Source: Streptomyces coelicoflavus (GTDB lineage Bacteria > Actinomycetota > Actinomycetes > Streptomycetales > Streptomycetaceae). Taken from it: a stretch of DNA of 64,000 nucleotides. Made by a program: the position numbers and the translations under genes. Within the stretch, counting starts at the first letter, position 1; each line of letters begins with the position of its first letter. Under the pieces are notes generated by a model. That model was not told the origin of the DNA. It did no database searches and was given only the letters and a program-made list of their open reading frames with translations. Positions 1 to 8,275 of the stretch are shown in pieces. Where the stretch lies: contig NZ_BEWB01000003.1 of NCBI RefSeq assembly GCF_003112555.1, positions 434,001 through 498,000 on the forward strand, written 5' to 3'.

Positions 1-1262
1 GCGTCACCGGCGCCAACCGCGGGAAGACCGCCGCCGCCATCCTCGCGGACGCCCTCGCCCCCGTGCACCGGCTCATCCGCGGCAAGGAGGGCACGGCACT
101 CGTCGACGGCTGGACCGAGGTGCTCGAGAAGTACGGGCACTGGTCCATGTACCGCTACCTCACCGAAGCCGCCGGTCTCGACACGAGGACCATCGACCTC
201 GTCGGGACCATCCAGAACCTGACCTCGCGACTGCACCTCTCCTTCCTGCACAGCTTCCTGTCCAGCGCGCTGATCGACCCCAAGACCAGGTTCTGGGAGA
301 TCAAGGGCGGCACCGCGCTGCTCGCCGACGCCATGTACGCGCCGGTGAAGGGGAAGGTACGGCTGGACCGGCGGGCCGTACGCATCGAACGCACCGGCGG
401 CAAGGTACGGGTGCACACCGTCTCCGAGGACTGCCAGACGGGCAAGGGGGGCACCACGGAGGTCTTCGAGGGGGACGAGGCGATCGTCACCGTTCCCTTC
501 TCCGGACTGCGGCACGTCGCCTTCGACCCCCCGCTGTCGTACGGCAAGCGCCGGGCCGTCACGGAGCTGCACTACGACGCCGCGACCAAGGTGCTGCTGG
601 AGTTCTCCCGCCGCTGGTGGGAGATGACCGAGGAGCAGTGGAAGGAGGCCCTCGACGGCATCGAGGACGGCCTCTACGACAAGTACCGGGCGGGCAAGGT
701 CACGGACGCCCGGCACCTCGGCGCACACAAGTCCGTGCGGGCCCTGGGGGTGACGGTCCCCGACGCCTACAAGCACTGCTTCGCCGCGTTCCGGCCCGCC
801 GGGGAGGGCGAGGTCGAGGCCGCGCACGTCCGAGGCGGCGGGTCCGTCAGCGACAACGCCAACCGCTTCATGTACTTCGAGCACGCCCACCCCATGGAGG
901 GCAGCGACGGCGGCATCGTGCTGGCCTCCTACAGCTGGTCCGACGACGCCCTCAAGTGGGACGCCTACGCCGACGAGGAGCGCTGTCTGCGCGCCCTCGC
1001 CGGAGTGCAGGCCGTCTTCGGCCGCCGGTGCGAGGTCTTCTTCACCACCAAGTGCCGGACCCAGTCGTGGATGCGCGACCACTACGCCTACGGCGAGGCG
1101 TCCGTGCTCTTCCCCGGCCAGCACACGGAGCTGTTCCCGGACATCCCCACGTCGGAAGGACCCCTGCACTTCGCGGGCGACCACACCTCGATCAAACCCG
1201 CCTGGATCGAGGGCGCCCTCGAATCAGCCGTCCGGACCGCCCTGAAGGTGCACACGGGCTGA
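1..1262 (+). CDS. Flavin monoamine oxidase family protein (5' truncated by window edge)
   Basis: The reading frame is open from position 3 to the stop at 1260-1262, so the true start and the N-terminal Rossmann FAD motif lie left of the window. The visible ~420 residues read as the substrate and C-terminal FAD-binding half of an amine oxidase: a VTVPFSGLR stretch, and near the end [19 protein letters not shown], the classical C-terminal flavin-contact motif of monoamine/L-amino-acid oxidases. Such enzymes oxidatively deaminate amines or amino acids to imines with release of H2O2. The substrate cannot be told from sequence. A GTG at 63 is only an internal codon. The family call is firm; the specific function is unknown. 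Confidence 0.85.
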   Translation, partial: VTGANRGKTAAAILADALAPVHRLIRGKEGTALVDGWTEVLEKYGHWSMYRYLTEAAGLDTRTIDLVGTIQNLTSRLHLSFLHSFLSSALIDPKTRFWEIKGGTALLADAMYAPVKGKVRLDRRAVRIERTGGKVRVHTVSEDCQTGKGGTTEVFEGDEAIVTVPFSGLRHVAFDPPLSYGKRRAVTELHYDAATKVLLEFSRRWWEMTEEQWKEALDGIEDGLYDKYRAGKVTDARHLGAHKSVRALGVTVPDAYKHCFAAFRPAGEGEVEAAHVRGGGSVSDNANRFMYFEHAHPMEGSDGGIVLASYSWSDDALKWDAYADEERCLRALAGVQAVFGRRCEVFFTTKCRTQSWMRDHYAYGEASVLFPGQHTELFPDIPTSEGPLHFAGDHTSIKPAWIEGALESAVRTALKVHTG

Positions 1263-1310
1263 CGTCCCCCTGCCGGCACGGCGCTCGCGGAACTCCGCAG
1301 CGCCGTGCCG

Positions 1311-1958
1311 TCATCGACGCCAGAAGAGGTGGTGCGTCACGCCGCTCGGGCTGGGCACGACCTCCATGTGGTACCGGTCCAGCAGCTGCTCGGGCGAGTC
1401 CCACAGGCGCAGCCCGGACCCGAGCGTCACCGGCGCGACGGCCACGTGCAGGGTGTCGACGAGGCCGGCGTCGAGGAACTCCCGGACGGTGCTCACACCG
1501 CCGCCGAGCCGGACGTCCTTGCCCTGCGCGGCCTCCCGCGCCTGCGCGAGCACGGTGGCGGGTTCGCCGTCCACGAAGTGGAACGTGGTGTCGGAGAGCG
1601 TGAACGACGGACGCGCGTGGTGGGTCAGAACGAACACCGGCGTGTGGAACGGCGGCTCGTCACCCCACCAGCCCTGCCACTCGTGGTCCTGCCACGGGCC
1701 GCGCTGGGGCCCGAACTTGTTGCGGCCCATGATCTCGGCGCCGATGTTGTGGCTGAAGTCCCGCGTGAAGTAGTCGTCGAGGCCCCGGCTCCCGCCGGGC
1801 TCGGTGCGGCCCGGCCAGCCCGCCGTGGCGACGGCCCAGCCGTGCAGCTGCCCCGGATCGACGTCGCGGCCGAAGGGCCGCTCCAGGCTCTGGTCCTCTC
1901 CGGCGGCGACGCCGTCGCGCGAGACGGCGAAATTCTGTACGCGCAGTAGCTGGTCCAT
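1311..1958 (-). CDS. Dihydrofolate reductase / RibD C-terminal family protein
   Basis: This 215-residue protein starts at ATG 1958 behind an AGGGA ribosome-binding site. It has the RibD/DHFR-like fold signatures: an N-terminal strand MDQLLRVQNFAVSRDG, then MGRNKFGP, VFVLTHHARPSF, an LGGGVSTVREFLDAGLVDT nucleotide-binding segment, and a C-terminal LHVAVAPVTLGSGLRLW. Proteins of this group are NADPH-dependent reductases of unknown substrate, common in multiple copies in Streptomyces; they are not the housekeeping folate enzyme. It converges on the amine oxidase and is followed by no obvious operon partner. Length is usual for the family. Confidence 0.85.
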   Translation of the reverse strand: MDQLLRVQNFAVSRDGVAAGEDQSLERPFGRDVDPGQLHGWAVATAGWPGRTEPGGSRGLDDYFTRDFSHNIGAEIMGRNKFGPQRGPWQDHEWQGWWGDEPPFHTPVFVLTHHARPSFTLSDTTFHFVDGEPATVLAQAREAAQGKDVRLGGGVSTVREFLDAGLVDTLHVAVAPVTLGSGLRLWDSPEQLLDRYHMEVVPSPSGVTHHLFWRR

Positions 1959-2098
1959 GCGTTCCCTCGTCCGGTCCTGTTGGTTCCTGGCGATGCGTCC
2001 TGCATCAAGATGTCGAACGGGACCCGACGGGATCGACACCGACGCGCGAGTTCTTCCGGGATGGTTCGGCCTGTTGTTCAACGGGGTGAACAACCAGG

Positions 2099-2416
2099 TC
2101 AACCGCTCACCGAATCCGCCCCGCGGGCCGCCTGCCGGTGGCCGTCCGGGATCCGCGACGCCCGCGCCCGCGCGTGTGCCGCCTCCGGCGACAGCGCCGC
2201 CCCCTTCGTGAAGGCGTCCGCGAAGGCCGCCGCCCCCAGCGCGGCGGTCGCCGCGGCGGTGGTGCGGCCGACGTCCAGTCGCTCCGCGGGCGGGAGCGGC
2301 GCGCCCGTGGCGGCGCGCGCGGCGGACGCGGCGCCGAGGAGGAGCGCCGCGGTCCCGGGGCCGTCCGCGAGGGCGTGAGCGGCGGCGAGGCCCTCCAGGG
2401 CCAGGGCGACCGCCCG
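2099..2416 (-). pseudogene. Remnant of the C-terminus of an AfsR/LuxR-type ATPase regulator
   Basis: Read on the minus strand this stretch gives LALEGLAAAHALADGPGTAA, LLGAASAARAATGAPLPPAE and AALGAAAFADAFTKGAALSP before a TGA at 2099-2101. This is the characteristic C-terminal tail of large actinobacterial regulators with an NB-ARC/AAA domain and TPR-like repeats (BTAD/AfsR or LuxR type). No upstream part of such a gene exists: across about 2417 the sequence switches to an MFS transporter on the opposite strand. I read it as a decayed fragment left after a deletion or rearrangement. Family assignment rests on recalled consensus. Confidence 0.6.
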
Positions 2417-3175
2417 GTGTCGTTCATGCTCTCCGCACTGCTCGTCCGCACGCTGCCCGCCATGCCCCGGCCCGCGCCGGAGGTCCGCGAGTCGCTGATC
2501 CGGCAGGCGCAGGCCGGGGCCTCGTACGTCTTCCGGGACCGGCTGCTGCTCGGCCTGGCGCTCCGCCCCGCGGTCGGGAACATCGCCTTCGCCGTGGAGA
2601 CCGTCCTCGCCCTCTTCGCCCACGACCGCCTCGGCATCGACACCTACGGCTTCGGCCTGCTCCTCACAGCGGAGGCCACCGGCGGCCTGCTCGGGGCAGG
2701 CATCGCCTCCCACCTCGGCCGACGACTCGGCACCGGCACCGCACTGACCTGCACAGCAGCCCTCGAAGGGCTTGCCGTCCTGGCCCTGGCCGCTGCCCCG
2801 AACCCGTACGTGGCCGGGCTGGCGCTCGCCGCCTGCGGAGCCGGCATGGGCGCCACGATGGTGCTCGGCCCCTCCCTCCGGCAGGCAATCGTCCCGGCCC
2901 ACCTCATGGGCCGGGCCGCCTCCACCTCCCGCATGCTGGCCATGTGCGCCGCCCCCATCGGGGCCTTCCTCGGCGGCTGGCTCGCCACCACCCACGACAT
3001 CCGCACCCCGCTCTACGCCGCCGCCGGCCTCCTCCTGGCGATGACGGCCGTCACGGCATCCATGACCAGCAACCGCCGCGTCGAAGCGGCGCTGCGGGCC
3101 GCCGCCCCGGCTGACGGTCCGGATCGCCCGGCATCCAGGAACCCCGCCGAGGAGAGTGCACCCGACGTGTTGTGA
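2417..3175 (+). pseudogene. MFS transporter, C-terminal half only
   Basis: About 250 residues beginning VSFMLSALLVRTLP match the second half of a 12-TM major facilitator of the EntS/MFS_3 drug or siderophore exporter type: ALRPAVGNIAFAVETVLALF, GFGLLLTAEATGGLLGAG, a cytoplasmic HLGRRLG loop, and SLRQAIVPAHLMGRAAS. The first six helices are missing, replaced by the tail of an unrelated regulator on the other strand. GTG 2417 or ATG 2426 could start translation, but half a transporter is unlikely to work. A residual expressed product cannot be excluded. Confidence 0.65.
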
Positions 3176-3270
3176 CGCCTGCCGCGATGGCGCCACAACG
3201 ACATCACGAGGTCAAGCAGTTCGATTCCCGGGCTCGCCCGGGTGGCTCCCCAAGTGGTGACCATCCGTAC

Positions 3271-3304
3271 CGCCCTGCCCCTCCCCCCCTGGGCGGGCAG
3301 TGCG
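3271..3304. terminator. Possible bidirectional terminator
   Basis: CTGCCC and GGGCAG arms flank a C/T-rich loop between the convergent MFS remnant and the SDR gene. The stem is short, so this is a tentative call. Confidence 0.3.
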
Positions 3305-3323
3305 GCATCTGCAGAGCGTGGGT

Positions 3324-4295
3324 TCATCGGGTGATCGGCTTGGCGCCGGTCACGGCGACAGACAGGTCCCAGAACCGGGCGGCTTCCTCGGAGTCGACGG
3401 CGTACGTGCGTACGCCGCCGTCGTCCATGGCGGTGCCGGGGGCTGAAAGGCGGGCGACGTCGCAGTCCTCCAGGTAGAGCCCGCCGCGGCCGTCGAGGAG
3501 CGGGGACGTGGCGGCCCACAGGCCGGTGGCTGCCCCCTGGGAGGGAGTCTTGAAGTCCGCGCCGATCACGTTGCCGTGCGCGTCCACCCACCCGCGGTCG
3601 ATCTGCTCCTGGAGTGTCATCTCCCGCTGGAGCCCGGTGATGATCTTGCCGGGGTGGAGGCTGAACGCCCGGACGTCGTCGCCTTGCCCGAGGGCGTCGA
3701 GGTGCACGGCGAACAGGGCGTTGGCGGTCTTGGCCTGGCCGTAGGCCAGCCACTGGTCGTAGCCGGTGCGGAAGTGCGGATCGTGCCAGCGGATGCCGGT
3801 CAAGGTGTGTCCGGCGGAGCTGTTCACCACGACGCGCGCGCCGCCTGCGGCGGCCAGGAGCGGGTAGAGCTCGCAGGCGAGGGTGAAGTGTCCGAAGTGG
3901 TTGGCGGTGAGCTGGCCCTCCCAGCCGGGCCCAACGCGCCGTTCCGGGGTGGCCATGACGCCGGCCACGGCCATCAGGAGGTCGAGCCGGTCGATACGGT
4001 TGCCGATGTGCGCGGCGGCTGAGTGGACGCTGTCGAGGTCGGTCAGGTCCATGGGGATGACCTCGCTGCCCTTCACCTCCTGGAGAGCGGCACGGGCGAC
4101 GTGGGGGCGGCGGGCGGGAACGATGACCCGGGCCCCGGCGGTTGCCAGCGCCCGGGCGGTCTCCAGGCCGAGCCCGGAGTAGCCCCCGGTCACTACAGCG
4201 GTCATGCCGGAAAGGTCATGGCCGGCCACGACGTCCTCGGCGGTGGTGGCAGCGGAGAAGGGCGAGCCGAGCGGCTGCTGATCCGTAAGTGGCAT
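3324..4295 (-). CDS. SDR-family NAD(P)-dependent oxidoreductase
   Basis: 323 residues. It has the short-chain dehydrogenase hallmarks: cofactor motif TGGYSGLG near residue 35, a VPARR segment after the second strand, the catalytic serine in NSSAGH, and the YGQAKTANALF motif carrying the catalytic Tyr and Lys. It is of the 'retinol dehydrogenase/light-dependent protochlorophyllide reductase-like' SDR type; substrate unknown. ATG 4295 is chosen because a TAGCGT -10 box lies eight bases upstream and MerR-type promoter spacing is perfect, giving an essentially leaderless transcript; longer in-frame starts would run through the operator. It is divergent from a MerR gene that probably activates it. 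Confidence 0.9.
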   Translation of the reverse strand: MPLTDQQPLGSPFSAATTAEDVVAGHDLSGMTAVVTGGYSGLGLETARALATAGARVIVPARRPHVARAALQEVKGSEVIPMDLTDLDSVHSAAAHIGNRIDRLDLLMAVAGVMATPERRVGPGWEGQLTANHFGHFTLACELYPLLAAAGGARVVVNSSAGHTLTGIRWHDPHFRTGYDQWLAYGQAKTANALFAVHLDALGQGDDVRAFSLHPGKIITGLQREMTLQEQIDRGWVDAHGNVIGADFKTPSQGAATGLWAATSPLLDGRGGLYLEDCDVARLSAPGTAMDDGGVRTYAVDSEEAARFWDLSVAVTGAKPITR

Positions 4296-4302
4296 GCCGC
4301 CG

Positions 4303-4333
4303 ACGCTACGATCTGGAGCGAGGTCTAGATCAA
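4303..4333 (-). promoter_or_regulatory. MerR-type promoter/operator of the SDR gene
   Basis: Read on the minus strand: -35 TTGATC (4333-4328), a 19-bp spacer, and -10 TAGCGT (4308-4303). The spacer region holds an imperfect 20-bp dyad (4311-4330, 7 of 10 pairs complementary, outer arms ATCT/AGAT). A 19-bp spacer with a centred dyad is the known signature of MerR-activated promoters. The -10 sits eight bases before the SDR ATG. Confidence 0.75.
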
Positions 4334-4350
4334 GTCCCGGAGTGAGCGGC

Positions 4351-4773
4351 ATGACAACCACCGAAGCCGCCGAGCAGCCGCTGAGCATCGGTGAGGTGGC
4401 CGAGCGGACCGGACTGAGCGTGCACGCTCTGCGCTTCTACGAGCGCGAGGGCCTGCTCGTCGGGCCCGTCCGGCGCACGTCGGGCGGCAGACGGCGCTAC
4501 ACCTCTTTCGACGTCGACTGGCTGCTGATCTGCGTCAAGCTCCGCGAATCCGGCATGCCGCTCGCCGACCTCAAGCACTTCGCCGAGCTGGTACGTCACG
4601 GGCCGGGCAACGAGGCAGAACGCCTGCGTCTGCTCGACGCCCATCGACAGCGCGTCGATGCACAGATCCAGGCACTGGAGGAGTGCCGATCCGTCATCAC
4701 TTGGAAGGTCGGCGTCTACGCCGAGCACCTTGCGCGCGGCGAAGCCGGCGGGCTCTGGGACCCGACAGCCTGA
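4351..4773 (+). CDS. MerR-family transcriptional regulator
   Basis: 140 residues. The N-terminal winged HTH is clear (LSIGEVAERTGLSVHALRFY, then RRTSGGRRRYTSFDVDWLL), followed by a coiled-coil dimerisation helix (AERLRLLDAHRQRVDAQIQALEEC). Only one Cys in that helix region and no CxC metal-binding loop are seen, so it is not a metal sensor of the MerR/CueR kind. The start at ATG 4351 has a GGAG nine bases upstream; GTG 4342 is an in-frame alternative. It is divergent from an SDR gene and should bind the dyad in the 55-bp gap, activating the SDR gene. Confidence 0.9.
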   Translation: MTTTEAAEQPLSIGEVAERTGLSVHALRFYEREGLLVGPVRRTSGGRRRYTSFDVDWLLICVKLRESGMPLADLKHFAELVRHGPGNEAERLRLLDAHRQRVDAQIQALEECRSVITWKVGVYAEHLARGEAGGLWDPTA

Positions 4774-4889
4774 GGCAAGCGTGGACAGCCGCCTCGTGTC
4801 TCCCGTTCCCGTGCGGCAGGGTGCCGGTTGCGTCGTCCGAAGGGGTGGCCATGATGGTGCCGCGTACCAGCGGCTCCGACGAAGGCGGC

Positions 4890-5201
4890 ATGGACATGGC
4901 CTATGGCTACATCGGTTCGATGAGGACCCAGCCCGGCAAGCGCGACGACGTGGTTGCGATCCTGCTCTCCGGGGCCGACAGTCTCCGCGAGCTTGGCTGC
5001 AGAAGCTACGTGGTGGGCCTGGCCAACGATGAGCCGGACACGATCGTGGTCACGGAGGTTTTCGAATCGAAGGACCACCACGACGCGTCTCTGCGGCTGC
5101 CCGAAGCCAAGGAAGCGATCGCTGCCGCGATGCCCATGCTCACAGGCGAGTTCACCAGTCGCGAACTGGTTGTCGCCGGCGGCCTGGGCACTGGTGGCTG
5201 A
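4890..5201 (+). CDS. Antibiotic biosynthesis monooxygenase (ABM) domain protein
   Basis: A small ABM-fold protein of ~103 residues: an YGYIGSMRTQPGKRDDVVAI first strand, then ELGCRSYVVGLAND, IVVTEVFESKDHHDASL, and a C-terminal amphipathic helix. This fold covers cofactor-free monooxygenases and haem-degrading enzymes but also many proteins of unknown role. Starts at 4890, 4896 and (longer) 4851 are possible; I chose 4890 because homologues start just before the YGYI strand and AAGG lies upstream. No operon partner is evident. Confidence 0.75.
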   Translation: MDMAYGYIGSMRTQPGKRDDVVAILLSGADSLRELGCRSYVVGLANDEPDTIVVTEVFESKDHHDASLRLPEAKEAIAAAMPMLTGEFTSRELVVAGGLGTGG

Positions 5202-5554
5202 TGCATCACGGTGTGAGCCGGAGGGAGACGGCTGCGACATGGAGTGCGGCCCGATAGTTCGTGGCGAGCTTGTGAGGAACTGGCCGAGCTGCGCCGTCGC
5301 AGTGCTGATCCCGACGAATGCTCCCTGCGGATCACGCCTGCGCCACCAGAGCCGACCAACGGCAGGAGGGCCACCGGGGATCCCGAGCCGCGAGCGGGCA
5401 AGCGCACCGTATACCTGCCCGACTTCCTCCTCCCCGAGCGCAGGCGAGCGGTCTCACGATGGAGAATCCTGTCTGTTTCGATGAGCCGGTGCAGGGGCCG
5501 AGACCGATCGTTTCGCGAGTCGTGCGAGGAGGTTCGGCTCGCTCCTGCACGGTG
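5202..5554. other. Gene-poor gap of about 350 bases
   Basis: I find no convincing gene here. A plus-strand frame runs through it, but its codon use is atypical, it continues into the reverse of the next gene, and it resembles no family I know. Decayed sequence is the simplest reading. Confidence 0.4.
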
Positions 5555-6247
5555 TCAGGGCGTCAACGGGCCGGCCAGGATGCGCAGCCCGGCCTCCCGG
5601 TCGCCGGTCCAGTGGAAGGCGGCGTCCGAACTGCTCATCCGCCCCCACAGGAGCAGCACTATTCGTTCTGCTGTCGCGGTGAGCGTGGCCACGGCAGTGC
5701 CGGGGCCGTACACCCAGGATGCCCCGGTGTCCGCCGCGTGCAGACGCAGGGCGCTCTGCGGGTGCTGTGCCCGTCCCCGGGCTATCTGCCTTGGTGCCAT
5801 CGCGTCGAAGACTTCGGCCACGCCTTCGCCGGCCAGGATCGGGTCCAGCGATCGGCAGATGCCCAGCGCGTTCTCGGCATCCCAGCGGTGAACCAGTGCC
5901 TCCAGCGCACGGCGTCGCTGCCAGAAGCCCACTGTGTGGGGCGGGTGGAACGTCCAGGCGCGCGTATTCGGGTCAGTGCGGAGGACCTTGAGCAAGGTCG
6001 CTGAACTCTCCTCGAACCACCGCAGAAACTCTTCGGGATCGCGCGGAGCCGAGGTGGCCTCGTGCTTGCCGTGTTGTTCGGTAACAGCGGCTGCCGCCCA
6101 CAGGTTCGAACTGCCCAGGTGCTCGGCCAGATCACGGAGTGTCCACTCGCCGCAGTGCTCGACGGGCACAGACAGATCACCATCGAGGCATGCGCGGAAG
6201 GCGTCGAGTTCGTCGCTCAGGTGCTGCAGCAGAGATTCCGAGTCCAT
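5555..6247 (-). CDS. Maleylpyruvate isomerase (MDMPI) family protein
   Basis: 230 residues with the layout of actinobacterial MDMPI proteins: an N-terminal DinB-like helical bundle with the motif CGEWTLRDLAEHLG (the His is a metal-ligand position), a second His-rich segment RRRALEALVHRWDAENALG, and a C-terminal SCP2-like domain with RLHAADTGASWVYG. Family members are mycothiol-dependent isomerases or related metal-binding proteins of unknown function. A TACGTT -10-like box lies eight bases before ATG 6247, so the transcript may be nearly leaderless. It is a single gene. Confidence 0.85.
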   Translation of the reverse strand: MDSESLLQHLSDELDAFRACLDGDLSVPVEHCGEWTLRDLAEHLGSSNLWAAAAVTEQHGKHEATSAPRDPEEFLRWFEESSATLLKVLRTDPNTRAWTFHPPHTVGFWQRRRALEALVHRWDAENALGICRSLDPILAGEGVAEVFDAMAPRQIARGRAQHPQSALRLHAADTGASWVYGPGTAVATLTATAERIVLLLWGRMSSSDAAFHWTGDREAGLRILAGPLTP

Positions 6248-6357
6248 GACCGGCGAACGTAACCCAGCCCACTGACACCGTGCCAGGGACCCGACCCGTC
6301 GGACAGGCGCCGGTGCTGCGCCTGCGGCAGGCCCGGGACCTGAGCACCGGATGGGCC

Positions 6358-6900
6358 CTAACGCAGGGCGTGGCGGACTTTCAGGCGTCCGTATCCCATG
6401 GCTCCGGAGATTCGAATCGTCGGCCCCCCTCGCCGGGTACGCCGCGGGGCCTTGTAGCGCAGGTCCTTCCATCCCGTGCTCAAGCCTTCGACGTCGACCA
6501 CCGCGTCACGAGGCACGGTGATTCTGGCCCCGCCGGTTCCCAGTTGCAGCTCGATGTCGACGACCGGGTGCTCGATGATCGCCCGGGACAGGTCCAGGCG
6601 CACCTTTCCATAGGCCGACTCGACCTCGAGGAAGCGGGGCACCCGCCACGCGCCACGTCGCTTGATCCGTCCACCGGCGGCGGCGATGGTGGCCGTGCTT
6701 GCCGGTTGCTCCTCCGGAAGCGAGACCAGAACGGACGCGATTTCGCTTCGCGTCCTGGCGCTGAGCACCTGGTGAAGGCGCTCGTCCAACACCTCGTGTG
6801 CGATGAGTCCTTCCGCGTACGCCTCCTGCAGGCGTCGCACGGCTGCCTCGCGGTCGTCTTCACCGATCAGCGACGGCGATTCTTCCGGTAAGGAGGTCAC
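6358..6900 (-). CDS. DUF1707 domain protein
   Basis: 180 residues. The N-terminal ~55 residues are DUF1707 (IGEDDREAAVRRLQEAYAEG, then LDERLHQVLSARTRSEIASV), a short helical module found in many actinobacterial proteins of unknown function. The rest is a beta-rich region (VRLDLSRAII, VDIELQLGTGG, ARITVPRDAVVDVEGLSTGW) resembling the cell-wall-active antibiotic response (LiaF-like) beta-helix domain. There is no membrane segment. GTG 6900 is chosen because a TACGGT -10 box ends exactly six bases upstream, implying a leaderless mRNA. Confidence 0.85.
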   Translation of the reverse strand: MTSLPEESPSLIGEDDREAAVRRLQEAYAEGLIAHEVLDERLHQVLSARTRSEIASVLVSLPEEQPASTATIAAAGGRIKRRGAWRVPRFLEVESAYGKVRLDLSRAIIEHPVVDIELQLGTGGARITVPRDAVVDVEGLSTGWKDLRYKAPRRTRRGGPTIRISGAMGYGRLKVRHALR

Positions 6901-6993
6901 GGGTTCACCGTACTGCCGAGTCGGCGAGGTGAACCCGTCGAGGGAGGCCCGGAGGCTGACGGTCCGAGGCCGAGCGGGGCCTACCGAGCAAGG

Positions 6994-7018
6994 AACCCCA
7001 GGCCGTCGGCCTGGGGTT
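6994..7018 (-). terminator. Terminator after tRNA-Gly
   Basis: A perfect 11-bp stem (AACCCCAGGCC / GGCCTGGGGTT) with a 3-base loop lies just beyond the tRNA 3' end on the minus strand. The T-run is weak on that side. Confidence 0.7.
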
Positions 7019-7023
7019 TCATA

Positions 7024-7097
7024 TGGAGCGGGTGACGAGAATCGAACTCGCGCTCTCAGCTTGGGAAGCTGATGTTCTACCATTAAACTACACCCGC
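7024..7097 (-). tRNA. tRNA-Gly, anticodon CCC
   Basis: A complete cloverleaf on the minus strand: acceptor GCGGGTG pairs with CACCCGC, D arm with GTAGTTTAATGG, anticodon stem TCAGC/GCTGA around the loop TTCCCAA (positions 34-36 = CCC, reading GGG codons), and a T arm with GTTCGATTC. The CCA end is encoded. It is 74 nt including CCA. No integrase or attachment duplication is seen next to it. Confidence 0.95.
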
Positions 7098-7370
7098 GTA
7101 AGACGCCGACCACGGCCGGTGTCTGGACGCTCGCTCACTCTACCCCATGCCCGGTCCCCGGTGTTCGCGCCCGTGGGGCCGTTGGTCGTTCCGGGGGGTG
7201 GATGCGGCTGCGGGGGCTCGGGGTTGGGGCGTACCGTGGGGGCCCTGAAGAGGGTGTGTGCGAGGGCGGAGTGCCGCCTGGAGAGTCGTCTCTTTCATCC
7301 CGTACTGTGGCTTTTGTCGTCAGGGTAGTAAGCCAGACGCGGCTCTTGGGGAAGGGACTTGAAGGACTTG

Positions 7371-7532
7371 ATGGAGCGCACCGTCGTCCGCTGTGCCGAT
7401 GGGCACGTATTCACCGCCACCTCGTTCCCGATGCAGCAGGCCGAGCGACTCGGCCCCGGTCGGCTCGTCCGATGTCCGCGGTGTGCGCGGCTGCGGAGTG
7501 CCGTGCCCGTGGGTGCTGCTCAGAAGCGGTAG
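7371..7532 (+). CDS. 53-residue Cys-containing small protein
   Basis: ATG 7371 follows GAAGGA by five bases and opens a 53-residue frame to TAG 7530-7532. The product begins [14 protein letters not shown] and contains ADRL-like helix residues and a CPRC motif near its end ([11 protein letters not shown]), with a further Cys at position 8. This pattern of one N-terminal Cys plus His 12 and a C-terminal CxxC suggests a miniature zinc ribbon. I recall similar short proteins in Streptomyces but know of no function. Codon use has the expected G/C third positions. It may be cotranscribed toward dcd, 127 bases away, though dcd has its own promoter. Confidence 0.65.
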   Translation: MERTVVRCADGHVFTATSFPMQQAERLGPGRLVRCPRCARLRSAVPVGAAQKR

Positions 7533-7590
7533 CGGAGAGGCGGTAGCACAGACGCGGCCGCGGAGATGCGGTAGCGCGGTAGCACAGACG
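7526..7590. repeat. Short imperfect direct repeats (AGCGGTAGC / GCGGTAGCACAGACGC)
   Basis: Between the small Cys protein and dcd the motif GCGGTAGC recurs several times, twice extended to GCGGTAGCACAGACGC. It is short and local, and I can assign no function. Confidence 0.5.
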
Positions 7591-7647
7591 CAGAGTGGTT
7601 CGGGCGCGTGGCGTGGCGGCGGTTGTCGTTGCTCCGCGCGCCTTGCG

Positions 7648-7653
7648 TATCCT
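7648..7653 (+). promoter_or_regulatory. -10 box of dcd (leaderless)
   Basis: TATCCT ends six bases before the dcd GTG, so transcription would start at or next to the start codon. TTGTCG at 7623-7628 is a possible -35. Confidence 0.55.
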
Positions 7654-7659
7654 CGGTGC

Positions 7660-8235
7660 GTGCTTCTCTCAGATAAGGACATCCGGGCCGAGATCGACGC
7701 CGGTCGGGTGCGGATCGATCCGTTCGACGACTCCATGGTGCAGCCGTCGAGCATCGACGTGCGCCTCGACCGCTACTTCCGGGTGTTCGAGAATCACCGG
7801 TACCCGCACATCGACCCCTCCGTCGAGCAGGTGGATCTGACCCGGCTCGTGGAGCCGGAGGGCGACGAGCCGTTCATCCTGCACCCCGGTGAGTTCGTGC
7901 TGGCCAGTACGTACGAGGTCGTCAGCCTTCCGGACGACCTCGCCTCGCGGCTCGAGGGCAAGAGTTCGCTCGGTCGGCTCGGCCTCGTCACGCACTCCAC
8001 CGCCGGGTTCATCGACCCGGGCTTCTCGGGGCACGTGACGCTGGAGCTGAGCAATCTCGCGACCCTGCCCATCAAGCTGTGGCCGGGGATGAAGATCGGG
8101 CAGCTGTGCATGTTCCGGCTCACCTCGCCGGCCGAGCACCCGTACGGGAGCGAGCGCTACGGGTCCCGTTACCAGGGACAGCGGGGGCCGACGGCCTCCC
8201 GGTCCTACCTCAATTTCCATCGGACCCAGGTATGA
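7660..8235 (+). CDS. dcd: dCTP deaminase
   Basis: 191 residues, the usual length. The enzyme deaminates dCTP to dUTP, feeding dTMP synthesis. It has the trimeric dUTPase-like fold with [17 protein letters not shown], the nucleotide-binding [12 protein letters not shown], the [20 protein letters not shown] motif carrying the catalytic glutamate, and the flexible C-terminal [14 protein letters not shown] lid. GTG 7660 is correct: it gives the [12 protein letters not shown]-terminus typical of the family. No ribosome-binding site is present, in keeping with a leaderless transcript. Confidence 0.97.
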   Translation: MLLSDKDIRAEIDAGRVRIDPFDDSMVQPSSIDVRLDRYFRVFENHRYPHIDPSVEQVDLTRLVEPEGDEPFILHPGEFVLASTYEVVSLPDDLASRLEGKSSLGRLGLVTHSTAGFIDPGFSGHVTLELSNLATLPIKLWPGMKIGQLCMFRLTSPAEHPYGSERYGSRYQGQRGPTASRSYLNFHRTQV

Positions 8236-8275
8236 GCTGCGGTATGAGCGGCGAGAACGCAGGCGGGACGCACGC

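Noticed and set aside
3214..3253. tRNA-like T-arm (AGTTCGATTCCC) followed by a C/G-rich stretch
   Set aside because: The flanking bases do not form a T stem or acceptor, and no anticodon arm precedes it; chance match or remote scar only.
5244..5891. Plus-strand frame of 215 codons
   Set aside because: The second half is antisense to the MDMPI gene; the first half has no recognised motif or good ribosome-binding site.
7024..7097. tRNA-Gly as an integration site
   Set aside because: No integrase gene or duplicated tRNA 3' end lies next to it; the only integrase scar is 27 kb away.
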